Shown piece after piece: positions 55,817 to 64,000 of a DNA stretch of 64,000 bases. The notes under the pieces are model-generated. The model was not told where the DNA came from. It did not search any database and worked only from the letters and a program-made list of their open reading frames with translations. The position numbers and the translations under genes were made by a program. Each line of letters opens with the position of its first letter. Within the stretch, counting starts at the first letter, position 1. The stretch comes from Devosia limi DSM 17137 (GTDB lineage: Bacteria; Pseudomonadota; Alphaproteobacteria; Rhizobiales; Devosiaceae), in assembly GCF_900128975.1 (NCBI RefSeq), contig NZ_FQVC01000003.1:62001-126000 (forward strand), in the 5' to 3' direction.

Positions 55817-57088
55817 CTAGTCTTCGACGCCGCACCAATCGTAGATGCACAGCGCCATGACCTTGATCGCGGTGATGTAGTCCTCGATCGAGACATACTC
55901 GTCATTGGAGTGCATCACGGCGGTCGAGCCGGGCCCGAAGATCACGGTCGGGGTATCGGCATAGAGATTGAGGAAGCGCGTATCGGCGGCGCCCTGGCGT
56001 CCACTGATGACGGGTTGCTTGCCGGTCAGTTCGGTATAGGTCTTCGACACCAGGTCGACGATCGGATGATCGTGCGGAATTTCGGACGCCTGGGCGTCAT
56101 AGCCGACGAAGCGCACCACCGGCGGATGGTCCTTCATCCACGGATCCTGCGCCGCCATTTCGGCGATCTTGTCGACGAGGCTCTGCTTGACGCCCTCATG
56201 GTCTTCGCCCGGCACGGTGCCGATGCTGCCCTTGAGCAGGGCACTGTCGGGGAAGGCGCTGGGATAATTGCCGGCCTGGAAACTGCCGATAATGCAGGGC
56301 AGTGAATCGATGGCGCTGGGGTAGAGCGGATGCTTGACGGTGGCGACGCGATGGTCTTCCAGCTCCTGCACTGCCTTGACCACCTTGTTGCCAAGCTCGA
56401 TGCCGCTGATGCCCAGATAGCGCTGCTGGATGCCTGCCGGCTTGCCCTGCACGGCGATCTCGAACCAGATGCGGCCGATACAGGCAGGCTGCACATGCAG
56501 GTCGCTGGTCTCGCCCGAAATGCCGGCATCGGCCTTGTAGCCGCGCATCACGGTGTCGAGCGTGCCGTGACCACTGACTTCCTCGTCGATGACGACGTTG
56601 ATCAGCACGTCGCCCTTGAGCTTGACGCCCGCCGCCTTGAGGAATTCGACGGCAAGGATATGGCTGGCAACGCCGCTCTTCATGTCGCAGGAACCGCGGC
56701 CATAGATGCGGCCGTCCTTGATCGAAGCCGACCAGGGGCTGTCGGTCCAGCCTTCGCCATTGCCCACCGGGATGACGTCGGTATGGCCATTGAGCAGCAG
56801 CGACTTGCCGCCGCCGGTGCCCTTGTGAGTGGCCACGATATTGGGGCGGCCTTCATAGCCGCGTGCGACCGGGCGATAGCCGGGATGCGTCTTGAGCTTT
56901 TCCCAATCGGTTTCCCAGACGTCGACTTCCAGCCCGAGCGCGTCGAGATATTCGCCGACGAACTTCTGGATGGCGGCCTCGTCCCCGGTCACACTGGGGA
57001 TGGCAACCATCTGCTGCAGGAAGGAAATCGCCTTGTCGCGGTTCTGCTCGATGACATCGAGAACGGCCTGGCGGGAATTGGCACTCAT
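55817..57088 (-). CDS. ArgE/DapE-family amidohydrolase (M20 peptidase)
   Basis: A 423-residue M20 enzyme from the ATG at 57086-57088 (GGAG seven bases upstream). The zinc-binding stretches LLLNGHTDVIPVG, GRGSCDMKSG, and INVVIDEEVSGHGT with the catalytic Glu pair, and a C-terminal FGPGSTAVMHSNDEYV with the last His, are all present. Members cleave N-acyl amino acids, succinyl-diaminopimelate or carbamoyl/formyl amino acids. The transport and hydroxylase context suggests a catabolic amidase rather than ArgE proper, so no symbol is given. Confidence 0.88.
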   Translation of the reverse strand: MSANSRQAVLDVIEQNRDKAISFLQQMVAIPSVTGDEAAIQKFVGEYLDALGLEVDVWETDWEKLKTHPGYRPVARGYEGRPNIVATHKGTGGGKSLLLNGHTDVIPVGNGEGWTDSPWSASIKDGRIYGRGSCDMKSGVASHILAVEFLKAAGVKLKGDVLINVVIDEEVSGHGTLDTVMRGYKADAGISGETSDLHVQPACIGRIWFEIAVQGKPAGIQQRYLGISGIELGNKVVKAVQELEDHRVATVKHPLYPSAIDSLPCIIGSFQAGNYPSAFPDSALLKGSIGTVPGEDHEGVKQSLVDKIAEMAAQDPWMKDHPPVVRFVGYDAQASEIPHDHPIVDLVSKTYTELTGKQPVISGRQGAADTRFLNLYADTPTVIFGPGSTAVMHSNDEYVSIEDYITAIKVMALCIYDWCGVED

Positions 57089-57163
57089 AAAGTCACTCCA
57101 CGGGGAATATCGGGTTACAGCGCAGCCTGGGGCCGGGACCGCGAGGGCCCCGACCATTGAGCG

Positions 57164-58477
57164 TTACGGCATGAGGCTGGGGAGCCACATGGTGATGGAC
57201 GGGAAGGCGATCATCAGGCCGATCAGCACCAGGTTGATGACGATGAACGGCAGGGCGGCCCGGTAAATATCGCCCATGGTCGTGTTCCTGGGCGCGATGC
57301 CCTTCATCACGAACAGCGACAGGCCGAAGGGCGGGGTGATCGTCGCCATTTCCAGGTTCACCATCATGATGATGCCGAACCAGATCGGATCGAGCCCCAG
57401 CGCCTGGATGATCGGCAGGAAGATCGGAATGGTGATCAGCACGATCGAGGTCTGCTCGATGAACATGCCCAGGAACACCACGATCAGCTGCATCACGATG
57501 ACCAGCACGATCGGATGTACGTTCCAGTCCGTCGCCAGTTCGGTCAGCGCCGCCGTGGCGCCCGAAAAGCCCAGCAACTGGCTGAACCCGGCCGATCCGG
57601 TCAGGATGATCAGGATCATGATCGACAATTGCGTCGCCGAGCCGATGCCCTTGACCAGCACTTCCCCGTTCAGCTTGCGATAGAGGATCGCCAGGATAAA
57701 AGTCAGGAAGGTGCCCAGGGCCGCCGCCTCCGTCGGCGTGGCAACGCCGGTGAAGATACAGGCAATGATGATGACGACGATCGAAACCGGTGGCACCAGA
57801 TAGAACAGGGTGTCGCGCAGCTTCTCGCGCATCGGCACCGCCTTGACCTCATAGAGCGGCGCAATTTCGGGCTGCAGCGTGCAGCGGATGATGATGTAGC
57901 CGATGCACATCACCGCCAGCATGATGCCGGGCACGATGATGCCGATCAGGATCTTGGCGACCGAGAAACCACCCAGGCTCGCCAGCACGATGGCCAGCGT
58001 GCTCGGCGGAATAAGGATGGCAAGGCCACCGCTGGCCAGGATCGGGCCGAGCGACATCGATTTGGCGTAGCCGCGCTTCTCCATTTCCGGGGTCAGGGTC
58101 GACCCCAGCATGGCGACACTGCCCATCGCCACGCCGGTCAAAGTGCCCAGCACGGCGCCAGCCCCGATTGCCAGGACCGCCAGCCGGCCAGCGATGAAGC
58201 CCAGCCACTGGTCCAGCACCGCGATCATCCGCTGGGCGATGCCAGCATGGAACATGATGGCGCCCATCAGGATGAACATCGGCACCGGGACCAGCACGAA
58301 GGTCGAGATCGAGCTGTCGATGCTCAGGATCAGCTGGTTGAAGCCGCCGGTGCCGCCCCACATGAAGTAGACGCCGACCATGTTGACCAGAAGGAAAGCG
58401 ATGGCCACCGGCATGCCGGTCATCATCAGAAACGCCAGGCTCGAGAAAAACAGGATGAGATAGGCCCACCATTCCAT
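57164..58477 (-). CDS. TRAP transporter large permease (DctM), second system
   Basis: A 437-residue DctM protein with about twelve helices. FILMGAIMFHAGIAQRM, TGVAMGSVAMLGSTLTPEM and EQTSIVLITIPIFLPIIQ are typical segments. The gene begins five bases after the dctQ stop and is followed after 75 bases by the M20 amidohydrolase. The long C-terminal loop of other DctM proteins is of usual size here. Confidence 0.92.
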   Translation of the reverse strand: MEWWAYLILFFSSLAFLMMTGMPVAIAFLLVNMVGVYFMWGGTGGFNQLILSIDSSISTFVLVPVPMFILMGAIMFHAGIAQRMIAVLDQWLGFIAGRLAVLAIGAGAVLGTLTGVAMGSVAMLGSTLTPEMEKRGYAKSMSLGPILASGGLAILIPPSTLAIVLASLGGFSVAKILIGIIVPGIMLAVMCIGYIIIRCTLQPEIAPLYEVKAVPMREKLRDTLFYLVPPVSIVVIIIACIFTGVATPTEAAALGTFLTFILAILYRKLNGEVLVKGIGSATQLSIMILIILTGSAGFSQLLGFSGATAALTELATDWNVHPIVLVIVMQLIVVFLGMFIEQTSIVLITIPIFLPIIQALGLDPIWFGIIMMVNLEMATITPPFGLSLFVMKGIAPRNTTMGDIYRAALPFIVINLVLIGLMIAFPSITMWLPSLMP

Positions 58478-58482
58478 GACGA

Positions 58483-58998
58483 TCAGGCCTCCATCCGGGG
58501 TAGCTCGGAGGCGACGACGTCACCCCGATAGAACCGCATGGCGCGGCGAATAAACTCGATGCCCAGAAGAAACGAGCCGAGAGGGATAACGACCAGATTG
58601 ACCGCGCGGGGGATTTCGAGTTCCGCCGCCACCATGACGCCACGCGCCAGGGAAATGGCTACGGTCTGGGCCGAGAAATAGGCGACCAGCAGGCAGGCAA
58701 AAGCACCGATCAGCGAGCCGATGATCAGGACAACCCGGCGCGGACCTTCCGCCAGTGCGCCAGTAACGATATCGACGGTGACATGGCCGTCATTGCGCAG
58801 CACCCAGGCGGCACCAAGGAAGGTCATGTAGACCATCATCACGCCACTGATCTGATCGATGCCCAGAATGCCGTGATTGAGGAACAGGCGCATGCCGATC
58901 TTGACGACCGTGGCGAGCATCATCGTCACCAGGATAACGCCGGAGACCACGGCAAACGCGTTGAGAATGAAGTCGAATATTTGTCCAAGTGCTTTCAT
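58483..58998 (-). CDS. TRAP transporter small permease (DctQ), second system
   Basis: A 171-residue four-helix protein (FILNAFAVVSGVILVTMMLA, MRLFLNHGILGIDQISGVMM, FLGAAWVLRNDGHV). It is the small membrane partner of the DctM encoded next to it. Confidence 0.9.
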   Translation of the reverse strand: MKALGQIFDFILNAFAVVSGVILVTMMLATVVKIGMRLFLNHGILGIDQISGVMMVYMTFLGAAWVLRNDGHVTVDIVTGALAEGPRRVVLIIGSLIGAFACLLVAYFSAQTVAISLARGVMVAAELEIPRAVNLVVIPLGSFLLGIEFIRRAMRFYRGDVVASELPRMEA

Positions 58999-59082
58999 CG
59001 GAAGCCCGTCTGCCCGCTGGAGCGTTACTGGAAGAAGGTCCGGACGCCGGCCGAGGGGACCGGCGCCCGGGAGCGTGCTGTC

Positions 59083-60096
59083 CTATTCGGCAGTCAGCAG
59101 CGCTTTGATTGAAGCCAGATGCTCGGCGTCGAGTACCGTCGCGTAATACGCCCACAGCGAGTCATTGGCGACCTTGGTCCAGCGGGCCGATTCCTCAGGC
59201 GTCAGCGACAGCACTTCCATGCCGGCTGCCTTCATCAGCGTCGTCTGCTCTTCAAGGTTCTGCGCGAACCAGCCACGGGTCCATTCCTGGGTCTCCGCCA
59301 TGGCCTTGAGCAGGATGTCCTGGGCTTCGGGCGACAGGCTGTCCCACTTGTCCAGGTTCATCGCGATGCTGGCGCCACTGCGATACATCGGCTGGTCGAT
59401 CATGTATTTGGTGACCGTCTGCCAGCCGTAGCGGGTGAACGCGTCAGCCACCGGCCAGCTGAAACCGTCAACCGTACCGCGATCCATGGCGAGAAAGATT
59501 TCGCTGGGCGGCAGGGTGATCGATTCAGCGCCCGCGGCCTGGATGAAATGGCGGGTCAGCGGCGCCACACGCAGCTTCATGCTCTTGAGATCGTCGATAC
59601 TGGCCACCGGGAAATTGGTGCTCAGATAGTGCACCCCGACCCCGAGATCGCCGGCGCCATGGCCGATATAACGCACGCCCTTGGCGGCATAGAGATCGAC
59701 CATGAAATTGTAGAGATCGGAGCCCGGGCCATTGTCGGGCGTCTGGAACGGCGACAATTCGGTGATATCGCCGCCCGGCACCACGCCAGCCCAATAGTTC
59801 GGCGCGCCATACCACACGTCGAACACGCCATTGACCAGCGCTTCGGGCTGATCGAAAGGCGGCAGCACGTCGTCGGCGCCGATATACTGAATCTTGACCA
59901 CGCCTTCGCCGAGGCGATTGACATTGTCCATGAAGTTTTTGCCCACATCGGCGGTCGGCGAGAAGCCGTGTGCCCAGGCGCCGACCATTTTCAGCGTCAC
60001 CGGAGCCGCCATGGGGGCAGCGGCCGTCAGCAGTACCGCGCCGATGGCAAGAATACTCGCGCCGAGCGAGGTTCTGACTGTCTTGAATACCTGCAT
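59083..60096 (-). CDS. TRAP transporter substrate-binding protein (DctP), second system
   Basis: A 337-residue periplasmic protein with a signal peptide (cleavage after AAPMAAP, about residue 31). The strong GGGAGAGAG site lies before the ATG at 60094-60096. DctP signatures are SMKLRVAPLTRHFIQAAGAE, the conserved Arg segment, and MDRGTVDGFSWP. It leads the operon dctP-Q-M-amidase-coxG. It probably binds a carboxylate, perhaps an aromatic or heterocyclic one given the divergent hydroxylase; the ligand is unproven. Confidence 0.9.
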   Translation of the reverse strand: MQVFKTVRTSLGASILAIGAVLLTAAAPMAAPVTLKMVGAWAHGFSPTADVGKNFMDNVNRLGEGVVKIQYIGADDVLPPFDQPEALVNGVFDVWYGAPNYWAGVVPGGDITELSPFQTPDNGPGSDLYNFMVDLYAAKGVRYIGHGAGDLGVGVHYLSTNFPVASIDDLKSMKLRVAPLTRHFIQAAGAESITLPPSEIFLAMDRGTVDGFSWPVADAFTRYGWQTVTKYMIDQPMYRSGASIAMNLDKWDSLSPEAQDILLKAMAETQEWTRGWFAQNLEEQTTLMKAAGMEVLSLTPEESARWTKVANDSLWAYYATVLDAEHLASIKALLTAE

Positions 60097-60221
60097 TTCT
60101 CTCTCCCTGATCCGGTCCCGCATATCGCGGAGACCTCACATTCCGTCTAGGCTGCGCTAGAAAGTTCGGGTCGCGCAGTTTCCTCCTGTGACTGCCCGCA
60201 CCGTAATGCGCGAAAGCGTCG

Positions 60222-60256
60222 TTTGTCTACAAAGTTTTTCTTATTGCATACAAGAT
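60222..60256. promoter_or_regulatory. TTTGTCTACAAA palindrome and adjacent half site
   Basis: A 12-base near-perfect palindrome (TTTGT-CT-ACAAA, 60222-60233) lies in the 247-base divergent region between dctP and the hydroxylase genes. A second related site, GCATACAAG, follows at about 60246-60254. They look like GntR/FadR-type operators (TTGT-N2-ACAA) and may control both transcripts. No regulator gene of this kind is next to them in the window. Confidence 0.45.
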
Positions 60257-60343
60257 GCCGCTGACTTACCGTCAAGGCAGGATGGAGCACGCCCCTATGC
60301 GCGCGATCCAGTCCGTTTTTTGGATTGCAGGAGACAGAACCGG

Positions 60344-61213
60344 ATGAGGCCAGCTTCCTTCGGCTATCACAAGGCTACGGACCTGGCGCACGCGCTGGCC
60401 CTGTTGGCCGAATTCGGTGACGATGGCCGCCCCCTTGCGGGTGGGCAGAGTCTTGTACCGATGATGAACCTCAGGTTGGCGCGCCCCGCCCACCTGGTTG
60501 ATATCAACGCGCTGCCGCTTACCGCCATCGAACGCCGGGGCGATGTGCTGCATGTCGGCGCACTGGTGCGTCACCACCGCTATCTCAGCGATCCCCTGAT
60601 CGCGGCCCACTTCCCGGCCTTCCTCGAAGCCGTGCACTGGATCGGTCATCCGACCATCCGCAATCACGGCTCCATCGGCGGCAGCATTTCCCATGCCGAC
60701 CCCACCGCCGAACTGCCGGCAATATGCCTGCTCTATGATGCCACCATCATCGCCAGCTCGACCGGCGGCGACCGGCGCATCGCGGCGCGCGACTTCTTTC
60801 TCGGCGCCTATGTCACCGCGCTGCAACCCGGCGAAATGGTCACTGCGGTCGAATTCCCCATTCCCCCCGCCAAATCCACCGGCGCTTTCATCGAATTGGG
60901 CGAACGGCGCGGCGATTTTGCCATCGCTTCGGTCGGCGTCGCCCTGCAATGGAGCGGGCGCCAGATCACCGGGGCGGCAGTCGTCTGCTGCGGCGCCAGG
61001 CTGGTGCCGATCCGCGCCAGCGAGGTCGAAAACCTGCTGATCGGCCGTCAACTCGACGCACCCGACGCCGCCGCCATCGGCCGCCGCTTCGCCAATACCA
61101 TCGAGCCGGTCAGCGATCATTCCGGCAGCTCCGCCTATCGCAAACACCTCATCGGCGAACTGACCCGCCGCACCATCGAGCGCGCCTGCCAGCAAGCACT
61201 GGAAACAGCATGA
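60344..61213 (+). CDS. FAD-binding medium subunit of a molybdenum hydroxylase (CoxM type)
   Basis: A 289-residue protein with the FAD-binding motifs PLAGGQSLVPMMNLR and TIRNHGSIGGSISHADPTAE (the AGGxS and TxGG-type motifs of the family). It passes electrons from the iron-sulphur subunit to the final acceptor. The start has AGGAG ten bases upstream. It opens a three-gene operon divergent from the TRAP set. Confidence 0.92.
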   Translation: MRPASFGYHKATDLAHALALLAEFGDDGRPLAGGQSLVPMMNLRLARPAHLVDINALPLTAIERRGDVLHVGALVRHHRYLSDPLIAAHFPAFLEAVHWIGHPTIRNHGSIGGSISHADPTAELPAICLLYDATIIASSTGGDRRIAARDFFLGAYVTALQPGEMVTAVEFPIPPAKSTGAFIELGERRGDFAIASVGVALQWSGRQITGAAVVCCGARLVPIRASEVENLLIGRQLDAPDAAAIGRRFANTIEPVSDHSGSSAYRKHLIGELTRRTIERACQQALETA

Positions 61214-61704
61214 CCGAAATTACCCTTGCCGTGAACGGCACTGCCAAGACCGTCGATGTCGAGCCGCGGCGCCTCCTGGCCGACGTTTTGCGCAATGACT
61301 TCAACCTCTCCGGCGTCCATATCGGCTGCGCCCACGGTGCCTGCGGCTGCTGCACCGTGCAGATCGATGGCGTGCCGCGTCTCTCCTGCCTGACCTTTGC
61401 CGTGCAGTGCGAGAACGTCGAGATCACCACCGTCGAAAGCATGGGCGGGCCTGACGCCACCCATATCCTGCAGCAGGCGTTCAAGAGCGAACACGGCCTG
61501 CAATGCGGCTATTGCACCCCCGGCTTCATCATGACCCTGGCGCCCTATGTCGACACCATGCTGGCGCAGCGCCGCATGCCCAGCGATGAGGAAATCCGCG
61601 AGGCCATGAGTGGCAATATCTGCCGCTGCACCGGCTATCACGGCATTGTTTCGGCGGTGCGCAAGGCCATTGGCGACCAGCTTGGTTCGGAGGCAGCAGC
61701 ATGA
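61210..61704 (+). CDS. Two [2Fe-2S]-cluster small subunit of a molybdenum hydroxylase (CoxS type)
   Basis: A 164-residue protein with the plant-type cluster ligands CAHGACGCC...SC in the first half and CGYCTPG...CRCTGYHG in the second. It relays electrons between the molybdenum site and the flavin. The ATG overlaps the FAD-subunit TGA (ATGA). Confidence 0.95.
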   Translation: MTEITLAVNGTAKTVDVEPRRLLADVLRNDFNLSGVHIGCAHGACGCCTVQIDGVPRLSCLTFAVQCENVEITTVESMGGPDATHILQQAFKSEHGLQCGYCTPGFIMTLAPYVDTMLAQRRMPSDEEIREAMSGNICRCTGYHGIVSAVRKAIGDQLGSEAAA

Positions 61705-64000
61705 AGGCAGATAGCCCAAAACATATCGGCGCGCGCATCCAGCGCTTCGAGGACGTCCGCCTGCTCTCGGGCGCGGCCCGCTATATCGACGATATCCGCC
61801 TGCCCGGCATGCTGCACTGCACCTTTGCCCGTGCGCATACCGCTCATGGCACCATCCTGGAAATCGACACCTCCGGCCTCGCCGATCTCGATTATCCGAC
61901 CTGGGTCTTCACCGGCAAGGACACTGCCGGCCTCTCGATGAAGGCGCATCAGGACTATCCTGAAATGCAATATTCCGAGCAGCCGCTACTGGCCGAAGGC
62001 AAGGTGCGCTTTGTCGGCGAAGCCGTCGCCGCCGTATTGGCCGAGGACGCCTATAAGTCCGAGGACGCCGCCGAGCAGCTGTTCATCGATTGCGATCCCC
62101 TGCCCGTGGTCGGCACCATGGCCCAGGCCCGCGACGCCTCGCTCCCACCGCTCTTCGATGGCTGGCACAGCAATGTCATCGTCCAGCGCCAGATGAAGGG
62201 TGGCGATCTCGAAGCCGCCAAGGCTGCCGCCGCCCACATCATCAAGCGCACCTATCGCAACCAGCGTCAGGCCGGCGTGCCGATGGAAGGTCGCGGCGTC
62301 GTCGCCCATTACAACAATGCCGATCGCGTCCTGACCGTCTGGTCCTCGACCCAGATGCCGCATCTGGTGCGCACCTATATCTCCGAGGAACTCGACCTGC
62401 CGGAATCGCGCATTCGCGTCGTCGCCCCCGATGTCGGCGGCGGCTTTGGCGTCAAGGGCCAGGTGTTTGGCGATGAAGTGCTGATCGCCTGGCTGGCGAT
62501 GAAAACCGGCCGTCCGGTCAAGTGGATCGAGGATCGCCGCGAACACCTGATCGCCAGCATCCATGCGCGCGACCACGAGCATACGCTCGAGGCCTATGTC
62601 TCGGCCGACGGGCGCCTGCTGGGCCTCAAGGCCGATATCTCGGTCGATAACGGCGCCTATTCGACCTATCCCTTCACCTCGGCCGGCGAACCCGGCATGG
62701 TCGGTAAGGTCCTGCCCGGCCCCTATGATTTTCAGGCCTATGAGGCCACGTTCCGGGCGCTGGCCACCAACAAATGCTCCATCGGCACCTATCGTGGCGT
62801 GGCGCGGCCCTCGGCGGTGTTCTCCCAGGAACGGCTGATGGACGACATCGCCGCCGAACTGGGTCTTGATCCCTTCGAGTTCCGGCTCAAGAACATCATC
62901 CGCGAGTTCCCCTACAAGAACGTGCTCGGCTTCACCTATGACCCCGGCTCCTATGCCGAGTCACTGGAGCTGATGCAGACCCTGCTGGCCGACGATGTGG
63001 CGGCGGCCAAGGCTTCGCACGCTTCCGACACCACGCGCGTCGGCGTCGGCATTGCCTGCTTCATCGAGCAGACCGCGCATGGCACGCCCGACTTCACCCG
63101 TCGCCGCACCCCCATCGAAACCGGCTATATCGCCGCCCGCGTCGAGATGGCGCCCGATGGCACCGTCACCATCGATCTGGGCCTGCAGAACCACGGCCAG
63201 GGCCTGGAAACCACCATGGCGCAGGTCGCCGCCGACGCGCTCGGCGTCTTGCCCAGCAGCGTCTATGTCCGCCACGGCGATACCCTGACCACCCCCTATT
63301 CGGTGGGCACCTGGGGCAGCCGCGGCGGCGCGTTGGGTGGCGGCGCTGTCCATGTCGCCTCGCTCAAGATCGCCGAAAAACTCAAGGCCATCGCCGCCCA
63401 CCTGATGCAGACCACCCCCGACGAGATCGAACTCGCCGATGGCCAGGCCTATATGCGCTCGGCCGAGGATCGTTTCATCCCGATCAGCAAGCTGGCCCGC
63501 GCCGCCCTGCGCAATGTCGATCAGCTCCCCCCCGGCATGCTGCCGGGCCTTGAAGCCGAACAGCGTCAGGATGGTCCCCGCGATGGCACCTATGCCAATG
63601 CCGTCCACGCCGCCGTGGTCGAGATCGATGTCCCCACCGGCAAGATGCAGCTGAAGCGTTTCGTCGTGGTCGAGGATTGCGGCACCATTCTCAATCCGCT
63701 GGTCGTCGATGGCCAGGTGCGCGGCGGCGTGGTGCAGGGCATTGGCTCGGCCATGTTCGAGCACTTCGTCTATGACGAGGAATGCCAACCGCTGACCACC
63801 AGCTTTGCCGATTACCTGATGCCGCTGGCGCCGGAAATTCCCAATATCGAAGTCCACCACTTCGAGACCCCGACGCCGCTGACCCCGCTCGGGGCCAAGG
63901 GCCTGGGCGAAGGCGGTGCCATCGGCCCCGCCGCCGCCATCGGCAATGCCGTCGCCAATGCGCTCGGCGTCGAAGTGCGGGAAACCCCGCTCAACGCCAA
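61701..64000 (+). CDS. Molybdopterin-binding large subunit of a molybdenum hydroxylase (CoxL-like, form II type), partial
   Basis: The gene starts at the ATG at 61701, overlapping the small-subunit TGA, and stays open to the window end (766 codons seen of about 780-800). The aldehyde oxidase/xanthine dehydrogenase N-domain, VGGGFGVKG and the catalytic glutamate loop GLGEGG are present. The active-site loop reads GTYRGVARP, without the Cys of the AYRCSFR motif of true CO dehydrogenases. It should therefore hydroxylate an N-heterocycle, aldehyde or related carbon rather than oxidise CO. Stop and last few residues are outside the window. Confidence 0.92.
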   Translation, partial: MKADSPKHIGARIQRFEDVRLLSGAARYIDDIRLPGMLHCTFARAHTAHGTILEIDTSGLADLDYPTWVFTGKDTAGLSMKAHQDYPEMQYSEQPLLAEGKVRFVGEAVAAVLAEDAYKSEDAAEQLFIDCDPLPVVGTMAQARDASLPPLFDGWHSNVIVQRQMKGGDLEAAKAAAAHIIKRTYRNQRQAGVPMEGRGVVAHYNNADRVLTVWSSTQMPHLVRTYISEELDLPESRIRVVAPDVGGGFGVKGQVFGDEVLIAWLAMKTGRPVKWIEDRREHLIASIHARDHEHTLEAYVSADGRLLGLKADISVDNGAYSTYPFTSAGEPGMVGKVLPGPYDFQAYEATFRALATNKCSIGTYRGVARPSAVFSQERLMDDIAAELGLDPFEFRLKNIIREFPYKNVLGFTYDPGSYAESLELMQTLLADDVAAAKASHASDTTRVGVGIACFIEQTAHGTPDFTRRRTPIETGYIAARVEMAPDGTVTIDLGLQNHGQGLETTMAQVAADALGVLPSSVYVRHGDTLTTPYSVGTWGSRGGALGGGAVHVASLKIAEKLKAIAAHLMQTTPDEIELADGQAYMRSAEDRFIPISKLARAALRNVDQLPPGMLPGLEAEQRQDGPRDGTYANAVHAAVVEIDVPTGKMQLKRFVVVEDCGTILNPLVVDGQVRGGVVQGIGSAMFEHFVYDEECQPLTTSFADYLMPLAPEIPNIEVHHFETPTPLTPLGAKGLGEGGAIGPAAAIGNAVANALGVEVRETPLNA

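Noticed and set aside
61701-64000. True aerobic carbon monoxide dehydrogenase
   Set aside because: The large subunit lacks the active-site Cys of the AYRCSFR motif and has TYRGVAR instead, so CO oxidation is not supported despite the coxMSL-like order and coxG.

Overview
The window is GC-rich, densely coded chromosomal DNA of an alphaproteobacterium. It is most likely a Hyphomicrobiales (Rhizobiales) member, and the overall look is Devosia-like. The reasons are the mdh-sucCD-sucAB...lpd citric-acid-cycle block, a Brucella Omp19-like inhibitor lipoprotein, two TRAP transport operons, a YejBEFA oligopeptide ABC system, and many short palindromic intergenic repeats. I saw no tRNA, rRNA, CRISPR array, insertion sequence or prophage. 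The genus is inference from gene order and protein character only.

Layout. 1-401: end of an aspartoacylase/succinylglutamate desuccinylase-family gene. 500-4770: a two-gene signalling operon, a hybrid histidine kinase-like protein whose phospho-accepting His is replaced by Gln, translationally coupled to a GGDEF/EAL c-di-GMP enzyme. 4911-6122: uxuA. 6171-7499: a TRIC-type channel and an M15-like orphan. 7500-7846: a cluster of palindromic repeats. 7847-13407: a uronate operon read right to left, TRAP dctP-Q-M, a FadR-type GntR regulator, kduI, kduD and kdgF, with a palindromic operator upstream. With uxuA it covers uptake of (unsaturated) uronates and their conversion toward 2-keto-3-deoxygluconate.

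13827-25174: the TCA operon mdh-sucC-sucD-sucA-sucB, then a small secreted protein, MAPEG and LysE genes, then lpd. Rho-independent terminators follow sucB and lpd. 25429-28125: a small secreted protein, zapE, the Omp19-like lipoprotein and a DUF2007 protein. 28332-34291: yejB-yejE-yejF-yejA. 34433: a DUF1223 protein. 35136-41416: tamA-tamB for outer-membrane assembly, where tamA probably starts at a CTG codon.

41946-48619: an accessory catabolic or detoxification region. It holds an SDR, a secreted unknown, an unusually partitioned Rieske oxygenase (a stand-alone catalytic subunit plus a Rieske-reductase fusion), a GST, a MarR regulator divergent from an ABM monooxygenase, and a glyoxalase-family protein. 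48685-51581: the EF-P locus (epmB, epmA, efp), where a palindromic repeat lies within the 5' end of the epmB frame. 51677-54991: DUF2934, a DUF892 ferritin-like protein, a methyltransferase, and a metal-resistance pair (CsoR/RcnR-type sensor and MFS exporter with a His-rich tail). 55111-64000: a divergent locus with a second TRAP system, an ArgE/DapE-like deacylase and CoxG on one side, and a three-subunit molybdenum hydroxylase (the large subunit runs off the window) on the other. It looks like an uptake-and-catabolism unit for an unidentified heterocyclic or amide compound.

The most interesting signals are: (i) two copies of a roughly 120-135 bp palindromic element with compensatory changes in its stems (15262-15397 and 27004-27123); (ii) the split Rieske oxygenase; (iii) the His-less kinase coupled to c-di-GMP turnover; (iv) a repeat inside the epmB frame; (v) the CTG start of tamA.
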